Assembly (NCBI GenBank): GCA_016931295.1
Contig: JAFGEZ010000047.1
Location: forward strand, 1 to 64,000
From: Candidatus Krumholzibacteriota bacterium
GTDB taxonomy: Bacteria > Krumholzibacteriota > Krumholzibacteriia > Krumholzibacteriales > Krumholzibacteriaceae
Direction: 5' to 3'
Length of the DNA stretch: 64,000 nt
Of the stretch, positions 51,128 through 59,459 are shown in pieces (the first letter of the stretch is position 1; each line of letters starts with the position of its first letter). A program made the position numbers and the translations under genes. The notes beneath the pieces were generated by a model that worked only from the letters and a program-made list of their open reading frames with translations, was not told the origin of the DNA and made no database searches.

Positions 51128-51685
51128 TCACGTCGCATCTTCCCTGAAGCGGGCGAGGGCCGCCGCCAGGCGTTCGCGGGCCCTGTAAACGAGCGCCTCG
51201 ACCGCCGGCAGGCTCTTTCCCATCGCCTCGGCGATCTCCCGGTAGGACAACCCCCGGCCGATACGCAGCTCGACGGCCGTGCGCTGCTCCTCGGGGAGCT
51301 GCAAAAGCGCCCGCGCGTATGCACCCCGCAGTTCCGCATGCGAAGCGTCGGCCGCGGGATCGACACCGGCGGCCGGTGGCTCGAACCCGCCCTCGGCGAG
51401 CAGGTCGAGCGAGTCGCCTGCAGGGCGGCGCCGCGAATAACTCACGGCGAGATTGCGCGCGATGCGGAAGAGCCACGTGCGGAACGCGGCCGTCGGCCGG
51501 TACCGGCCGGCGGCCCGGTAGAGGTTGACGAAGGTCTGCTGGGTGAGGTCCTCGGCGTCCTCGCGGCTTCCCGTCGAACGCAGGAAGAAGTTGAAGACGG
51601 CGTTTCCGTGGCGATCGAACAGGCGGCGGAGCGCGTCGGCGTCCCCCCCGGCCACGAGGCGCATCAGGGCGGCGTCGTCGGTCAC
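51128..51685 (-). CDS. ECF RNA polymerase sigma factor (second copy in operon)
   Basis: 185 residues. Region 2: NAVFNFFLRSTGSREDAEDLTQQTFVNLYRAA, split by family order, then FRTWLFRIARNLAVSYSRRR. Region 4: QLPEEQRTAVELRIGRGLSYREIAEAMGKSLPAVEALVYRARERL. The start is GTG 51685 with GGTGGAG, overlapping the MBL-fold gene stop by GTGA; the long upstream frame to 52111 is a shadow. It is the second ECF gene of the same transcription unit. Confidence 0.9.
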   Translation of the reverse strand: MTDDAALMRLVAGGDADALRRLFDRHGNAVFNFFLRSTGSREDAEDLTQQTFVNLYRAAGRYRPTAAFRTWLFRIARNLAVSYSRRRPAGDSLDLLAEGGFEPPAAGVDPAADASHAELRGAYARALLQLPEEQRTAVELRIGRGLSYREIAEAMGKSLPAVEALVYRARERLAAALARFREDAT

Positions 51686-52527
51686 CGCAACTCCACCGGG
51701 GCGGTCGCCTCGAATCGCCCCTTCTCGTTCCGCCTGACGCGGCAGGCGGCGATCCGGGGGTCGTGCTCGAAGAAGAGGATCCAGTTCTCGTCGGCGGCCC
51801 GTTTGAGCAACCGCTTCTTCTCCTCGAGGGTGTCGAGTGGCCGGTGATCGTACGCCATGATCCACGGCAGGTTGACGTGCGAGGCGAGGGGAAGGAGATC
51901 GGCGCCGTAGAGGAGGGCTTCCCCGTTTCCTTCGAGGAGGACCGTCTGGTGGCCCGGCGTGTGTCCCGACGTGGGAATCACGCGGACGCCGGGGGCGATC
52001 TCCTTCTCGCCGTCGAGCATCTCGAGCCGGCCCGCCTCCTCGATCGGCAGGAAATCCTCCGGAAAGAAGCTCGCCCGGTCCTTCTCGTTCGGATCGAGGG
52101 CGGCTTCCCACTGGCTTTGCTGGACGAAGTGCGTCGCGTTCGGGAAGGCGAGCTGGAGACGGCCGTCGCCGTTGCGCCAGGTGAAGCCGCCGGCGTGGTC
52201 GAAGTGGAGGTGCGTCATGACGGCGTGGGTGACTGCGTCCGGATCGATCCCCTCCCCGGCGAGGCGCTCGCGGAGCGGCGGCGACTCGATCCGGTAGTTG
52301 CGGATCATCTTCTCCCCGAGCTTGTCTCCCGCGCCCGCGTCGACGACGAGACGCATCCCGCCGCGCTCGGCGTAGAGGATGCGCATCGCCATGGCGATGC
52401 GGTTGTCGCCGTCCGCCGGGTCGGTCTTCTCCCAGAGGACCTTCGGCACGACGCCGAACATCGCGCCGCCGTCGAGACGGAACCGCCCCGTCACGACGCC
52501 CCGGACCTCGAAGAACCCCACCCTCAT
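51682..52527 (-). CDS. MBL-fold hydrolase, AHL-lactonase (AttM/AiiB)-like
   Basis: 281 residues. Metal motif HLHFDHAGG, plus VVDAGAGDKLG, SGHTPGHQTVLL, and YGADLLP. This is the layout of the metallo-beta-lactamase subgroup with N-acyl homoserine lactonases and related esterases. No signal peptide, so cytoplasmic. ATG 52527 overlaps ybjQ by ATGA, and it overlaps the sigma gene by GTGA. The substrate is not predictable. Why it lies between two sigma modules is unclear. Confidence 0.85.
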   Translation of the reverse strand: MRVGFFEVRGVVTGRFRLDGGAMFGVVPKVLWEKTDPADGDNRIAMAMRILYAERGGMRLVVDAGAGDKLGEKMIRNYRIESPPLRERLAGEGIDPDAVTHAVMTHLHFDHAGGFTWRNGDGRLQLAFPNATHFVQQSQWEAALDPNEKDRASFFPEDFLPIEEAGRLEMLDGEKEIAPGVRVIPTSGHTPGHQTVLLEGNGEALLYGADLLPLASHVNLPWIMAYDHRPLDTLEEKKRLLKRAADENWILFFEHDPRIAACRVRRNEKGRFEATAPVELR

Positions 52528-52847
52528 GCCTCTTCCTCGACGACGACCGCCGTCCCGTACGCGAGCAGTTCCGCGGCGCCCTGCATCATCGACGAGGTCG
52601 TGAACCGAAGGCCGACGATCGCGTTCGCTCCGAGCGCCTCGGCCTCGTCGACCATGCGGTCGATCGACTGCTCTCGGGACTCGGCGATCATCTTCGTGTA
52701 TTCGACGATCTCGCCGCCGGTGATGTTCCGCAGACCCGCCATGAAATCGTGTCCCGCGTGCCTGGCGCGGATCGTGTTGCCGCGCACCAAACCGAGGACC
52801 TTCACGATCCGTCTGCCGTGGATCGTCTCTGTCGTCACCGTTATCAT
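52524..52847 (-). CDS. YbjQ/UPF0145 family protein
   Basis: 107 residues, the complete domain: MITVTTETIHGRRIVKVLGLV, GNTIRARHAGHDFMAGLRNI, GGEIVEYTKMIAESREQSIDR, ALGANAIVGLRFTTSSMM and AELLAYGTAVVVE. YbjQ proteins form decameric rings similar to dodecin-like or heavy-metal-binding assemblies; function unknown. It lies 32 bp after the anti-sigma gene and overlaps the lactonase-like gene. Confidence 0.9.
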   Translation of the reverse strand: MITVTTETIHGRRIVKVLGLVRGNTIRARHAGHDFMAGLRNITGGEIVEYTKMIAESREQSIDRMVDEAEALGANAIVGLRFTTSSMMQGAAELLAYGTAVVVEEEA

Positions 52848-52879
52848 CGCCGGACCGCCTTTCCGCCGGCCGCCGCCGG

Positions 52880-53314
52880 TCAACGCTGGATATCCCGGTA
52901 CCGGTCCGACCGGCACTGGTGGACACGTTCCCGAACGACCGAGACGAACAGGCCGAGAACGCCGACGGCGAGGACGACGAGCGCCGTCTTGCCGAAGGTG
53001 AGCTGCCCGAAATTCCGCACCGTCTCGTACACGATGTACGCCGCGATCATCAGGAGACCGCCGACGACGAGCCACCAGGAGAAGCGCCGTTCGAGACGCC
53101 GGTAGATGCCGCGCCAGTAGCCTTCCCAGAATTCGTCGATCGGGTCCCTGATCTGCATGGCGCCGAGTTCCTTCTCGAGCCCGCCGAGCTCCTCGACGGC
53201 CGCCCGGCAGGTCTCGCAGCCCTCGAGGTGACGCTCGAAGGCCATCTTCTCGGACGCGCCCATCTCGCCGTCGAGATACCGCATCCCGTCACATTCCATC
53301 CGCGTGCAGTTCAT
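52880..53314 (-). CDS. Zinc-finger anti-sigma factor with two membrane helices
   Basis: 144 residues. Zinc motif FERHLEGCETC (H-x3-C-x2-C), preceded by ECDGMRYLDGEMGASEK. Then WWLVVGGLLMIAAYIVY and TALVVLAVGVLGLFVSVV, two helices, with the C terminus back in the cytoplasm, unlike the single-pass copy at 50.6 kb. It overlaps the upstream sigma gene by ATGA, the standard sigma/anti-sigma coupling. Confidence 0.87.
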   Translation of the reverse strand: MNCTRMECDGMRYLDGEMGASEKMAFERHLEGCETCRAAVEELGGLEKELGAMQIRDPIDEFWEGYWRGIYRRLERRFSWWLVVGGLLMIAAYIVYETVRNFGQLTFGKTALVVLAVGVLGLFVSVVRERVHQCRSDRYRDIQR

Positions 53315-53904
53315 GCAGGATCATCCCCTTCCGCGGATTCGTCTCCGGCGTCCCGCCGCAGCGCCGCCGCGAGGGCGCGCCGCGCGTAGAAGAGACGGGA
53401 CATGACCGTTCCCTCGGATATCCCGAGCGTCGCGGCGATCTCGCGGTACGTCAGCTCCTGGAAGGACCGCAGGACGATGATCTCCCGGTGATCCGCGGAG
53501 AGCGAGAAGAGCGCTCGCCAGACCGTCTCGCACCGCTCCCTCCGCAGGAGGTCCGTGTCGGGAAACGGCCCGTCGCCCCGGCGCTCCACGAGATGCTCCA
53601 TCGAGGTCTCGCGGCGGCGGGCCCGTTTCTCGATGAAGTTCAGGCATCGGTTGCGGAGGATCCGGTAGAACCACGGGTAGAAGGGCTTGTTTGGATCGAA
53701 CCGCTCCCGGGCCCGGTGGGCAGCCATGAAGGCCTCCTGCGAGACGTCCTTCGCGTCCTCCGCGTTCCCGAGCAGCCCGACGGCGGTCGCGTAGGCTCGT
53801 TTCATCGTCGACCGCACGATCCGCTCGAACGCCTCGACACCGCCCGCCTTCCACGCGACCAGCGTCTCGCGCGATATGTCCGTCGCCTGGTCTCTCGCAT
53901 TCAT
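53311..53904 (-). CDS. ECF RNA polymerase sigma factor (first copy, head of operon)
   Basis: 197 residues. Region 2: RAYATAVGLLGNAEDAKDVSQ, EAFMAAHRARERFD and FYPWFYRILRNRCLNFIEKRAR. Region 4: SLSADHREIIVLRSFQELTYREIAATLGISEGTVMSRLFYARRAL. First gene of the eight-gene unit 53904-49526. ATG 53904 and ATG 53900 are both possible, each with a distant GGAAGGG site. Two near-identical 15-bp repeats lie upstream (53917-53962). Confidence 0.9.
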   Translation of the reverse strand: MNARDQATDISRETLVAWKAGGVEAFERIVRSTMKRAYATAVGLLGNAEDAKDVSQEAFMAAHRARERFDPNKPFYPWFYRILRNRCLNFIEKRARRRETSMEHLVERRGDGPFPDTDLLRRERCETVWRALFSLSADHREIIVLRSFQELTYREIAATLGISEGTVMSRLFYARRALAAALRRDAGDESAEGDDPA

Positions 53905-53916
53905 TACACGTACAGC

Positions 53917-53962
53917 CCTTCCATGGGGATTATTCGATAAAAAAACACCTGCGATGGGGATT
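53917..53962 (-). promoter_or_regulatory. Two 15-bp direct repeats 31 bp apart upstream of the ECF operon
   Basis: On minus: AATCCCCATCGCAGG (53962-53948) and AATCCCCATGGAAGG (53931-53917), 13 of 15 identical, spacing 31 bp, about three helical turns. Between them is TGTTTTTTTATCGAAT. They lie in the only promoter region of the operon, and could be sites for autoregulation or for another activator. Confidence 0.5.
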
Positions 53963-54038
53963 TTTCAAGAAGATTCGAGCGCCCGCCTCCCGGCGGGCCG
54001 GAAGGCCGCCCGCCCGAATCCGCCGCCGGCCGCCCCGG

Positions 54039-54836
54039 TCACCGGTTGTCGATGTCGATGTTTCCGTTCGTCGTGCGGATCGCGATCCGTCCGTCGCCGT
54101 CGCCGATCACGCCGCTCACCCGGTGCCGGCCCGCCCGCTTCGCGTCCTCGAGTGCGAATCCCACGCGGACGCGGCCGTTCCGCGCGCCCGCCTCGAGCCG
54201 GGCTCCCGTCTTCCGCGGTATCAGGAGAACGACCGGGCCGTTGCCGGACCGGATCGTCAGGTTTCCGCCGCGTTCGAGACGATCGAGCCGGCAATCGACC
54301 CGCCCGTTGACCGTCTTGAGCGTGCCCTCACCGGCCAGGCCTCGGGCCGCGACGTCCCCGTTCCCCGTCTCGATGAAGAAGGCCCCCTCGACGTCCCTCA
54401 CGTCGATATCGCCGTTTCGCGAAACGAGATCGAGATCCGTCCGTCGGGGAACGACGACCAGGTAGTTGACGGCCACCGAGGTGCGATCGCCGAGTGCGCC
54501 GGCGAAAAGACCCGTCGACCGCAGCCGGGGAAGATCGGCGCCGAGCGAGACGCGCCGCGGCGACGACTCGATGTCGAAGGCGATCCTCGCCAGGATCTTC
54601 CGCGCCTCCGATTTGCTCGGCGCGCGGACGACCGTCTCGATCCTGACGACGATCCCGTTCGTTTCACCGCTCTCGACCCGGATCCGGCCGCTCTTCGTTT
54701 CGATGACGAGGCTCGCGCCCTCCTCGACCTCGAATCGACGCACGTCCCCGTCGTCGACGAGCCGGTAGGCCAACGCGGCGGCGGGCTGGAGTACGAACGA
54801 GGCGGCCGCGATCGCGGCGATCATGCGTCTCGGCAT
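54039..54836 (-). CDS. DUF4097-type exported beta-helix protein
   Basis: 265 residues, signal peptide cleaved near ALAYR. The mature part has the repeated short beta-strand pattern of DUF4097 (putative adhesin/bactofilin-like) proteins: SLVIETKSGRIRVESG, LDLVSRNGDIDVRDVEG, FFIETGNGDVAARGL, LKTVNGRVDCRL, LTIRSGNGPVVLLIP, IAIRTTNGNIDIDNR. Such genes often neighbour ECF/anti-sigma genes; here the head ECF gene follows 134 bp downstream on the same strand. Function unknown. Confidence 0.85.
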   Translation of the reverse strand: MPRRMIAAIAAASFVLQPAAALAYRLVDDGDVRRFEVEEGASLVIETKSGRIRVESGETNGIVVRIETVVRAPSKSEARKILARIAFDIESSPRRVSLGADLPRLRSTGLFAGALGDRTSVAVNYLVVVPRRTDLDLVSRNGDIDVRDVEGAFFIETGNGDVAARGLAGEGTLKTVNGRVDCRLDRLERGGNLTIRSGNGPVVLLIPRKTGARLEAGARNGRVRVGFALEDAKRAGRHRVSGVIGDGDGRIAIRTTNGNIDIDNR

Positions 54837-54879
54837 CGTGCTGCCTCCGTTGAAACGGTTCGTGTGTTGGACGAACCGG

Positions 54880-55632
54880 CTACAGATCGACGATCATCCC
54901 GTCCCGAGCGACCTCGACGGGGCCGTCCCACGACGAGGCGATCGCCCTCGCGACGTCGAACTCCTCCATGCGGGGGTAGAGATGCGTCGCGACGAGGCGC
55001 TTCACCCCCGCGCGGCCCGCCAGCGCGGCGACGGCGGCCGGGGTCATGTGCCCGTCGAGCGGCGCTTCGTCGGGCGCGGAGCATTCCGCGACGAGCAGGT
55101 CCGCTCCGGCCGCCAGCTCGACGACCGCATCGGTGAGGGCCGTGTCGCCCGTGTAGACCATCGATGCGCCGTTCGCCTCGACGCGGTATGCGAGGGCCGG
55201 CCGGTCGCCGTGGTCGGCGGCGGCGCAGCCGATCCTCGCCGCTCCCCGGTCGATCGTCTCCCCCCCGGCGAGTTCCCGCGTCGCCGGCGGACCGTCGCCG
55301 AGGCGGGTCCCCGGGAAGAGGATCGGCCAGCCCCCGACGAGATCGTCGAGCCCGGCAGGACCGAAGAGCGGCGGGAACGGCCGGCAGCCGGGATCGTTCC
55401 GCGCGGCGGCGAGGAGCCGGCCGAGGCCGAGCGAGTGGTCGGGGTGATGGTGCGTGAAGAAGATCCCCGCGAGCGAGCGGTAGTCGATCCCGCTCTCGGC
55501 GAGCGCCTGGGGCACGCCCGGGCCGCAGTCGAAGAGCAGGATCTCCCCCGTCTCGACGGTCAGGGCCGGGGCCCGGCGGTCGGCCCGCGGCGTGATCGTG
55601 CCGCTTCCCAGTATCCGCACCCGGAACCGCAT
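54880..55632 (-). CDS. RNase Z-like MBL-fold hydrolase
   Basis: 250 residues. Metal motif FFTHHHPDHSLGL (HxHxDH), then AADHGDRPALAYRV, VYTGDTALTDAVV, VAECSAPDE, DGHMTP and VATHLYPRM, the family's order. N terminus MRFRVRILGSGTITP is typical of the RNase Z/arylsulfatase group. It lacks the flexible arm of tRNase Z, so tRNA processing is doubtful. Its ATG (55632) directly abuts the stop of the SAM hydrolase gene. Confidence 0.88.
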   Translation of the reverse strand: MRFRVRILGSGTITPRADRRAPALTVETGEILLFDCGPGVPQALAESGIDYRSLAGIFFTHHHPDHSLGLGRLLAAARNDPGCRPFPPLFGPAGLDDLVGGWPILFPGTRLGDGPPATRELAGGETIDRGAARIGCAAADHGDRPALAYRVEANGASMVYTGDTALTDAVVELAAGADLLVAECSAPDEAPLDGHMTPAAVAALAGRAGVKRLVATHLYPRMEEFDVARAIASSWDGPVEVARDGMIVDL

Positions 55633-56484
55633 CTAGGCGCCCGTCGTTTCAGGCGCCGGAGGGGAAACGACGATTTCGAGCGATTTCTTCTCCCTGAGAC
55701 CGAGTTTCTCGAAGGCGCTGCCCCTGTTGACGGCGATCTCGAGGTATCCCCAGCTGTTGCGAAGGACCATCAGCGCTCCCTCCATGCCCTGCTCGTAGAA
55801 TTGCTTCACGCCCGTGACGCGGCGGCCGGCGAACCGGACGCCCATCTCCTCCCACGGAACCTTCCCCGGCATGAGGGACTCGAGGAACGCCTCGTCGATA
55901 TCAGTGATGATGTTGCCATAGGTGTCGACGTAGACGGCGCGGCCCCTGATCTCCCCGCCGCGGTCGACGACGGGCTTGGTCGAGGGGACGATAAGCACGG
56001 AATCGAGCTCCGTTCCCATGGCGGCCGGATCGACGCCCAGGGAGAGGTGGGCGGCGATCGGCGCGTAGATGTCGCGCCCGTGGAAGGTCGCCCCGCGCGG
56101 CGACAGGGTGAATTCGCCCGGCTCCACGCCGTAGACCTTCCGGACGATTCCCTCCTCGAAGACGCAGGAGAGGATTCCGTTGTCGGGGCCGACGAAGAGA
56201 TACTCGTCGGTCTCGATGACGATGTTCTTGCGCCGCCCCCCCACGCCGGGGTCGACGACGCAGCAGAAGACCGTTCCGGGAGGGAAGTACCGATAGCTGT
56301 TGCCGATGATGAAGGATCCCTCCCGCACGTCGCGCGACGAGACGTCGTGGCAGAGATCGACGATCCGTGCGTCGGGCGCGACGCCGAGGATGACCGCCTT
56401 CATGACGCCGAGATACCAGTTGTGCCAGGTGAAGTCGGTCATCAAGGCGATGACCGGACGCCGGCGCGGTTTCCCTTTCGCCAT
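55633..56484 (-). CDS. S-adenosyl-L-methionine hydrolase (adenosine-forming; DUF62/SAM hydroxide adenosyltransferase)
   Basis: 283 residues. Cleaves SAM to adenosine and methionine using water. Seen: IALMTDFTWHNWYLGVMKA with the conserved Asp, VDLCHDVSSRDVREG, CCVVDPGVGGRRKN (the D-P-G-V-G and Arg), VGPDNGILS, FHGRDIYAPIAAHL and YVDTYGNIITDI. The His-Gly-Arg-Asp loop is that of SAM hydrolases and not of the fluorinase/chlorinase (which have a halide loop). AAAGGCGGAG lies ahead of ATG 56484. Promoter at 56543-56572. Confidence 0.9.
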   Translation of the reverse strand: MAKGKPRRRPVIALMTDFTWHNWYLGVMKAVILGVAPDARIVDLCHDVSSRDVREGSFIIGNSYRYFPPGTVFCCVVDPGVGGRRKNIVIETDEYLFVGPDNGILSCVFEEGIVRKVYGVEPGEFTLSPRGATFHGRDIYAPIAAHLSLGVDPAAMGTELDSVLIVPSTKPVVDRGGEIRGRAVYVDTYGNIITDIDEAFLESLMPGKVPWEEMGVRFAGRRVTGVKQFYEQGMEGALMVLRNSWGYLEIAVNRGSAFEKLGLREKKSLEIVVSPPAPETTGA

Positions 56485-56542
56485 CGGGTCTCCGCCTTTC
56501 CGCCGTTTCGCGGGGTGATCGGACCGTTCGAAGAACGAAAAA

Positions 56543-56572
56543 ATGGTAGCGGAGGGCCGAGGACGAAGTCAA
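56543..56572 (-). promoter_or_regulatory. Promoter of the SAM hydrolase/MBL/DUF4097 genes
   Basis: On minus, TTGACT (56572-56567), 18 bp, TACCAT (56548-56543), about 50 bases before ATG 56484. Confidence 0.6.
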
Positions 56573-56715
56573 AGCATCTTTTCGAGGGCCGGAAAGACTC
56601 CCGCTGGCGCGGCGAACGCGTATTTCCGCGCCGCGCGGCGCTGCAGTTCGGAATCGAAGATGCAGCCCCGGTCGTCGATGAAGATGGCGAGAAGACTGAA
56701 ACTGAAGGGGGATCG

Positions 56716-58668
56716 TCAGGATCGTCCGGCCGGCTGGCGGAGACGCTCGAGGCGCGGCGCGACGAGGAGCCCGGCTTCCGGGATCCGCCTGATGGCCTGC
56801 TCGTAGATCTCGGCGGCCTTGCCGGGAAGATGAAGCATCTCGCAGGCGAGGCCGAGGTTGAGATAATAGGGACCGTTCTCCGGGTCGTTCTCGACGGCAT
56901 CGGTGAAGAAAACGGTCGCCTCGGCGAACCTGCCTCCGTTGGCGAGCAGGCAGCCGAGCGCGTTCAGGGCGGGCGCGAACCGGGGATGGCGGGCGATCGC
57001 CTCGCGAAGGCGCCGTTCCGCCTCGCCGGATCGTCCCCGCTTCCCGACGACGATGCCGAGATTCGTCTCGATCTGCGGATCCTGGGGCGAGAGCCGGTGC
57101 GCCTCCTCGAACGCGCCTTCCGCCTCCTCGAACCGACCACGCCGTTCGTGGACGCATCCGAGACTGTTCAGGACCTCCGAGCGCCGCGGATTCGAGGCGA
57201 GCGCCCGCTCGTAGGCCTCGAGGGCGCCTTCGTCATCGCCGTTCATCTCCCTGATCTTCCCCTCGAGGAAGAGAAGCCCCTCGTGCGCGGGATGCTTTCG
57301 GCCAATGCGCTCGAGCGCCTCGGCGGCCGGCGCGGCGCGCCCCATCCTGACGAAAAGATGGATCGCCTTGAAGGAGACGGCGAACGGCGTATCCGCGAGG
57401 AATCGGATCGAATCGAGGGAGGCGGCGGCCTCGTCGTCGTTTCCGCAGCCGTGGAGGGCTTCGGCGCGGAGGAGGTGCGCCTCGGGGGAATAGGGATCGA
57501 TCGCGAGCGACCGGTCGGCGTGCGAGAGGCACGCCTCGTGGCGTCCCAGGGCCAGGCAGGCCGAGGCGGCGTTCCGCAGCAGGTTCGCGTTCCCGTCGTC
57601 GAGCGCGAGCCCCTTCCCGAGGCAGTCCAGCGCCTCCGCTGGGCGATCGGAATCGAGCAGGGCGACGCCGCGGTTGTTGTAGAGATCAGGCTGGTTCTGC
57701 TCATGGTTCAACGCGGCCCTGAAGCTCTCCAGCGCCTTCGCGCGGTCGCCGCGCTTCAGGAGGGCGAGACCGCGGAGGTTGAGGAACTGCCACGAATCCG
57801 GCTCGACGGCGAGCCCCGCGTCGGCGAGTTCGAGCGACTCGTCGACCCGGTCGAGGGCGAGGAACTGGACGGCCAGTTCGAAGACGAATTTCACGTTCTC
57901 CGGGTCGGCGTCGAGCTTCCCCGTTCCGAGTTCGCGGCAGAGGAGATACTTGCGGTAGATGCGCCCCGGAGGTCCGGTGCGCCCGTAATGGTGGACGATC
58001 GCCCCCCCCTCGTGCAGGGGCTCGCGTGCCGCCCGCAGCGACGGCTCGACGGTCTCGTGCACTTCTCTTGAATACCGGATCCGTCCGTCGTTGCGGAAGA
58101 GCCGGACCTGCCGGCTGGAAAAGAACCCGAGCGCCCCGCGGGCCATTCTCCCGCCCGCGCACGGCCGCCAGCCGACGGTCGCGGAATCGTCGGTGTAGGT
58201 CCGCTGTTCGAGAAGATACGCCCCCGCCTCGCCGCCGTCGACGATGGCGCGGATCTGCTTGCGTCCCCCGGCGTCGAGTTCCTCGTCGGCGTCGAGGACG
58301 AGGATCCAGTCCCGCGACGCCCGGTCGAGGGACGCGTTCCGGGCCGCGGCGAAATCCTTCGTCCAGTCGACGCGGCTCACCCGTGCGCCGCAGGCGCGGG
58401 CCGCGGCGATTGTCCCGTCCGTCGAGCCGGTGTCGACGACGATCACCTCGTCGACGAGTTCCCGGGCGCTGCCGATCGTGGCTGCGATCGTCTCCGCCTC
58501 GTCGCGAACGATCATGCAGAGGCTGATGGAGCCCCGTCTCCGCCGTCTCGCCGTATCGATATCCACGATATCCGTCACCTGCGCGGCCTCCGGCGGCCGC
58601 TCCGCCGCGGGATCCGTCCCGCGGGGGCGAACCGCTGACGCGCACCATGACTTCAAGAGCCGTGCCAT
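56716..58668 (-). CDS. GT2 glycosyltransferase fused to TPR array
   Basis: 650 residues. Residues about 45-260: family 2 glycosyltransferase (SLCMIVRDEAETIAATIGSA, IVVDTGSTDGT, AARNASLDRASRDWILVLDADEEL, HHYGRTG). From about 265 to the end: some ten TPR units (ALLKRGDRAKALESFRAAL, DLYNNRGVALLDSDRPAEALDCL, LNSLGCVHERRGRFEEAEGAF, PYYLNLGLACEMLHLPGKAAEIY). This GT2-TPR build (SunS-like layout) is common for peptide or protein glycosylation. Start ATG 58668 has only a weak site; GTG further in is possible. No sugar-synthesis genes adjoin. Confidence 0.88.
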   Translation of the reverse strand: MARLLKSWCASAVRPRGTDPAAERPPEAAQVTDIVDIDTARRRRRGSISLCMIVRDEAETIAATIGSARELVDEVIVVDTGSTDGTIAAARACGARVSRVDWTKDFAAARNASLDRASRDWILVLDADEELDAGGRKQIRAIVDGGEAGAYLLEQRTYTDDSATVGWRPCAGGRMARGALGFFSSRQVRLFRNDGRIRYSREVHETVEPSLRAAREPLHEGGAIVHHYGRTGPPGRIYRKYLLCRELGTGKLDADPENVKFVFELAVQFLALDRVDESLELADAGLAVEPDSWQFLNLRGLALLKRGDRAKALESFRAALNHEQNQPDLYNNRGVALLDSDRPAEALDCLGKGLALDDGNANLLRNAASACLALGRHEACLSHADRSLAIDPYSPEAHLLRAEALHGCGNDDEAAASLDSIRFLADTPFAVSFKAIHLFVRMGRAAPAAEALERIGRKHPAHEGLLFLEGKIREMNGDDEGALEAYERALASNPRRSEVLNSLGCVHERRGRFEEAEGAFEEAHRLSPQDPQIETNLGIVVGKRGRSGEAERRLREAIARHPRFAPALNALGCLLANGGRFAEATVFFTDAVENDPENGPYYLNLGLACEMLHLPGKAAEIYEQAIRRIPEAGLLVAPRLERLRQPAGRS

Positions 58669-58955
58669 GAAACGTCCCGGCGGACCCGGGAAACCGGCGG
58701 ACCCGGCAAGACGCCCGCATCATCAACAATGACTTGGCATTGGATCTTCGAGGCACGGGCTGGAGAACGGCCGGCGCCATGCGTCCCCGTGCGGCGCCGA
58801 TTTGCGGAAGGCGGAAATCCGGCCGGTGAGGGGCAGGAATGTCCCCGGTCGGCCGGCCGCCCGTTCCCCGCCGGGGGGTGTATGTTCCGGGGAGCCTCTG
58901 GCGGCGCAGGGCGCGTGCTGGTATGATGGACGGCGGCACCGGCGAAAGGAGCGTC

Positions 58956-59459
58956 ATGAAGATCGCCGTCATGAGCGACACGCACGACCATCTCGCGAAC
59001 CTGGAAGCGGCCATCGGGCGCATCAACGGATACGGGGCGGATATGCTCTGCCACTGCGGCGATCTCTGCTCGCCCTTCGTCATCGAGCGTCTCGCCGCCT
59101 TCGAGGGACCGGTCCATGTCGTCTTCGGAAACAACGAGGGGGATCGTTTCACCATCGAGCGCGTGGCGGAACGCTTCGCCAACGTGCGACTCCACGGCGA
59201 GGTCGGTTTCGTCGAGATCCCGGAGGGGACGATCGCCATCACGCACCGGCCGGAATTCGCCTTCGAGCTGGCGTCGACGGGCAGTTACCTCGCCGTCTTC
59301 TTCGGCCACACGCACCGCCGCGAGCGGCGCACGGTGTGCAACACGACGCTGCTCAATCCGGGCGAGCTGATGGGGCTTCGCGAAACGCCTGGCTGGATCG
59401 TCTTCGATACGGAGACGGGCGTCGAGGAGATCTTCACCGTCGGCGAGGAGACCGCCTGA
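58956..59459 (+). CDS. MJ0936/YfcE-type metallophosphodiesterase
   Basis: 167 residues. Calcineurin-like motifs: MKIAVMSDTHDHLANL (DxH), LCHCGDLCSP (GD), VVFGNNEGDRF (GNN) and FFGHTHRRER (GHTH), then NTTLLNPGEL. One His motif, usually HGH, reads ITHRPE. YfcE-type enzymes hydrolyse phosphodiesters, and the natural substrate is unknown. ATG 58956 has AAAGGAG. Its 3' end overlaps the convergent PfkB gene by 26 bp. Confidence 0.87.
   Translation: MKIAVMSDTHDHLANLEAAIGRINGYGADMLCHCGDLCSPFVIERLAAFEGPVHVVFGNNEGDRFTIERVAERFANVRLHGEVGFVEIPEGTIAITHRPEFAFELASTGSYLAVFFGHTHRRERRTVCNTTLLNPGELMGLRETPGWIVFDTETGVEEIFTVGEETA

Noticed and set aside
55633-56484. A fluorinase or chlorinase
   Set aside because: The halide-binding loop of those enzymes is not seen; the D-x-H-G-R-D-type residues fit SAM hydrolase.
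54823-58071. A 1082-codon plus-strand frame from DUF4097 to the GT2 gene
   Set aside because: It runs antisense to four recognised genes, has no domain features, and its composition is typical of frame shadows in GC-rich DNA.
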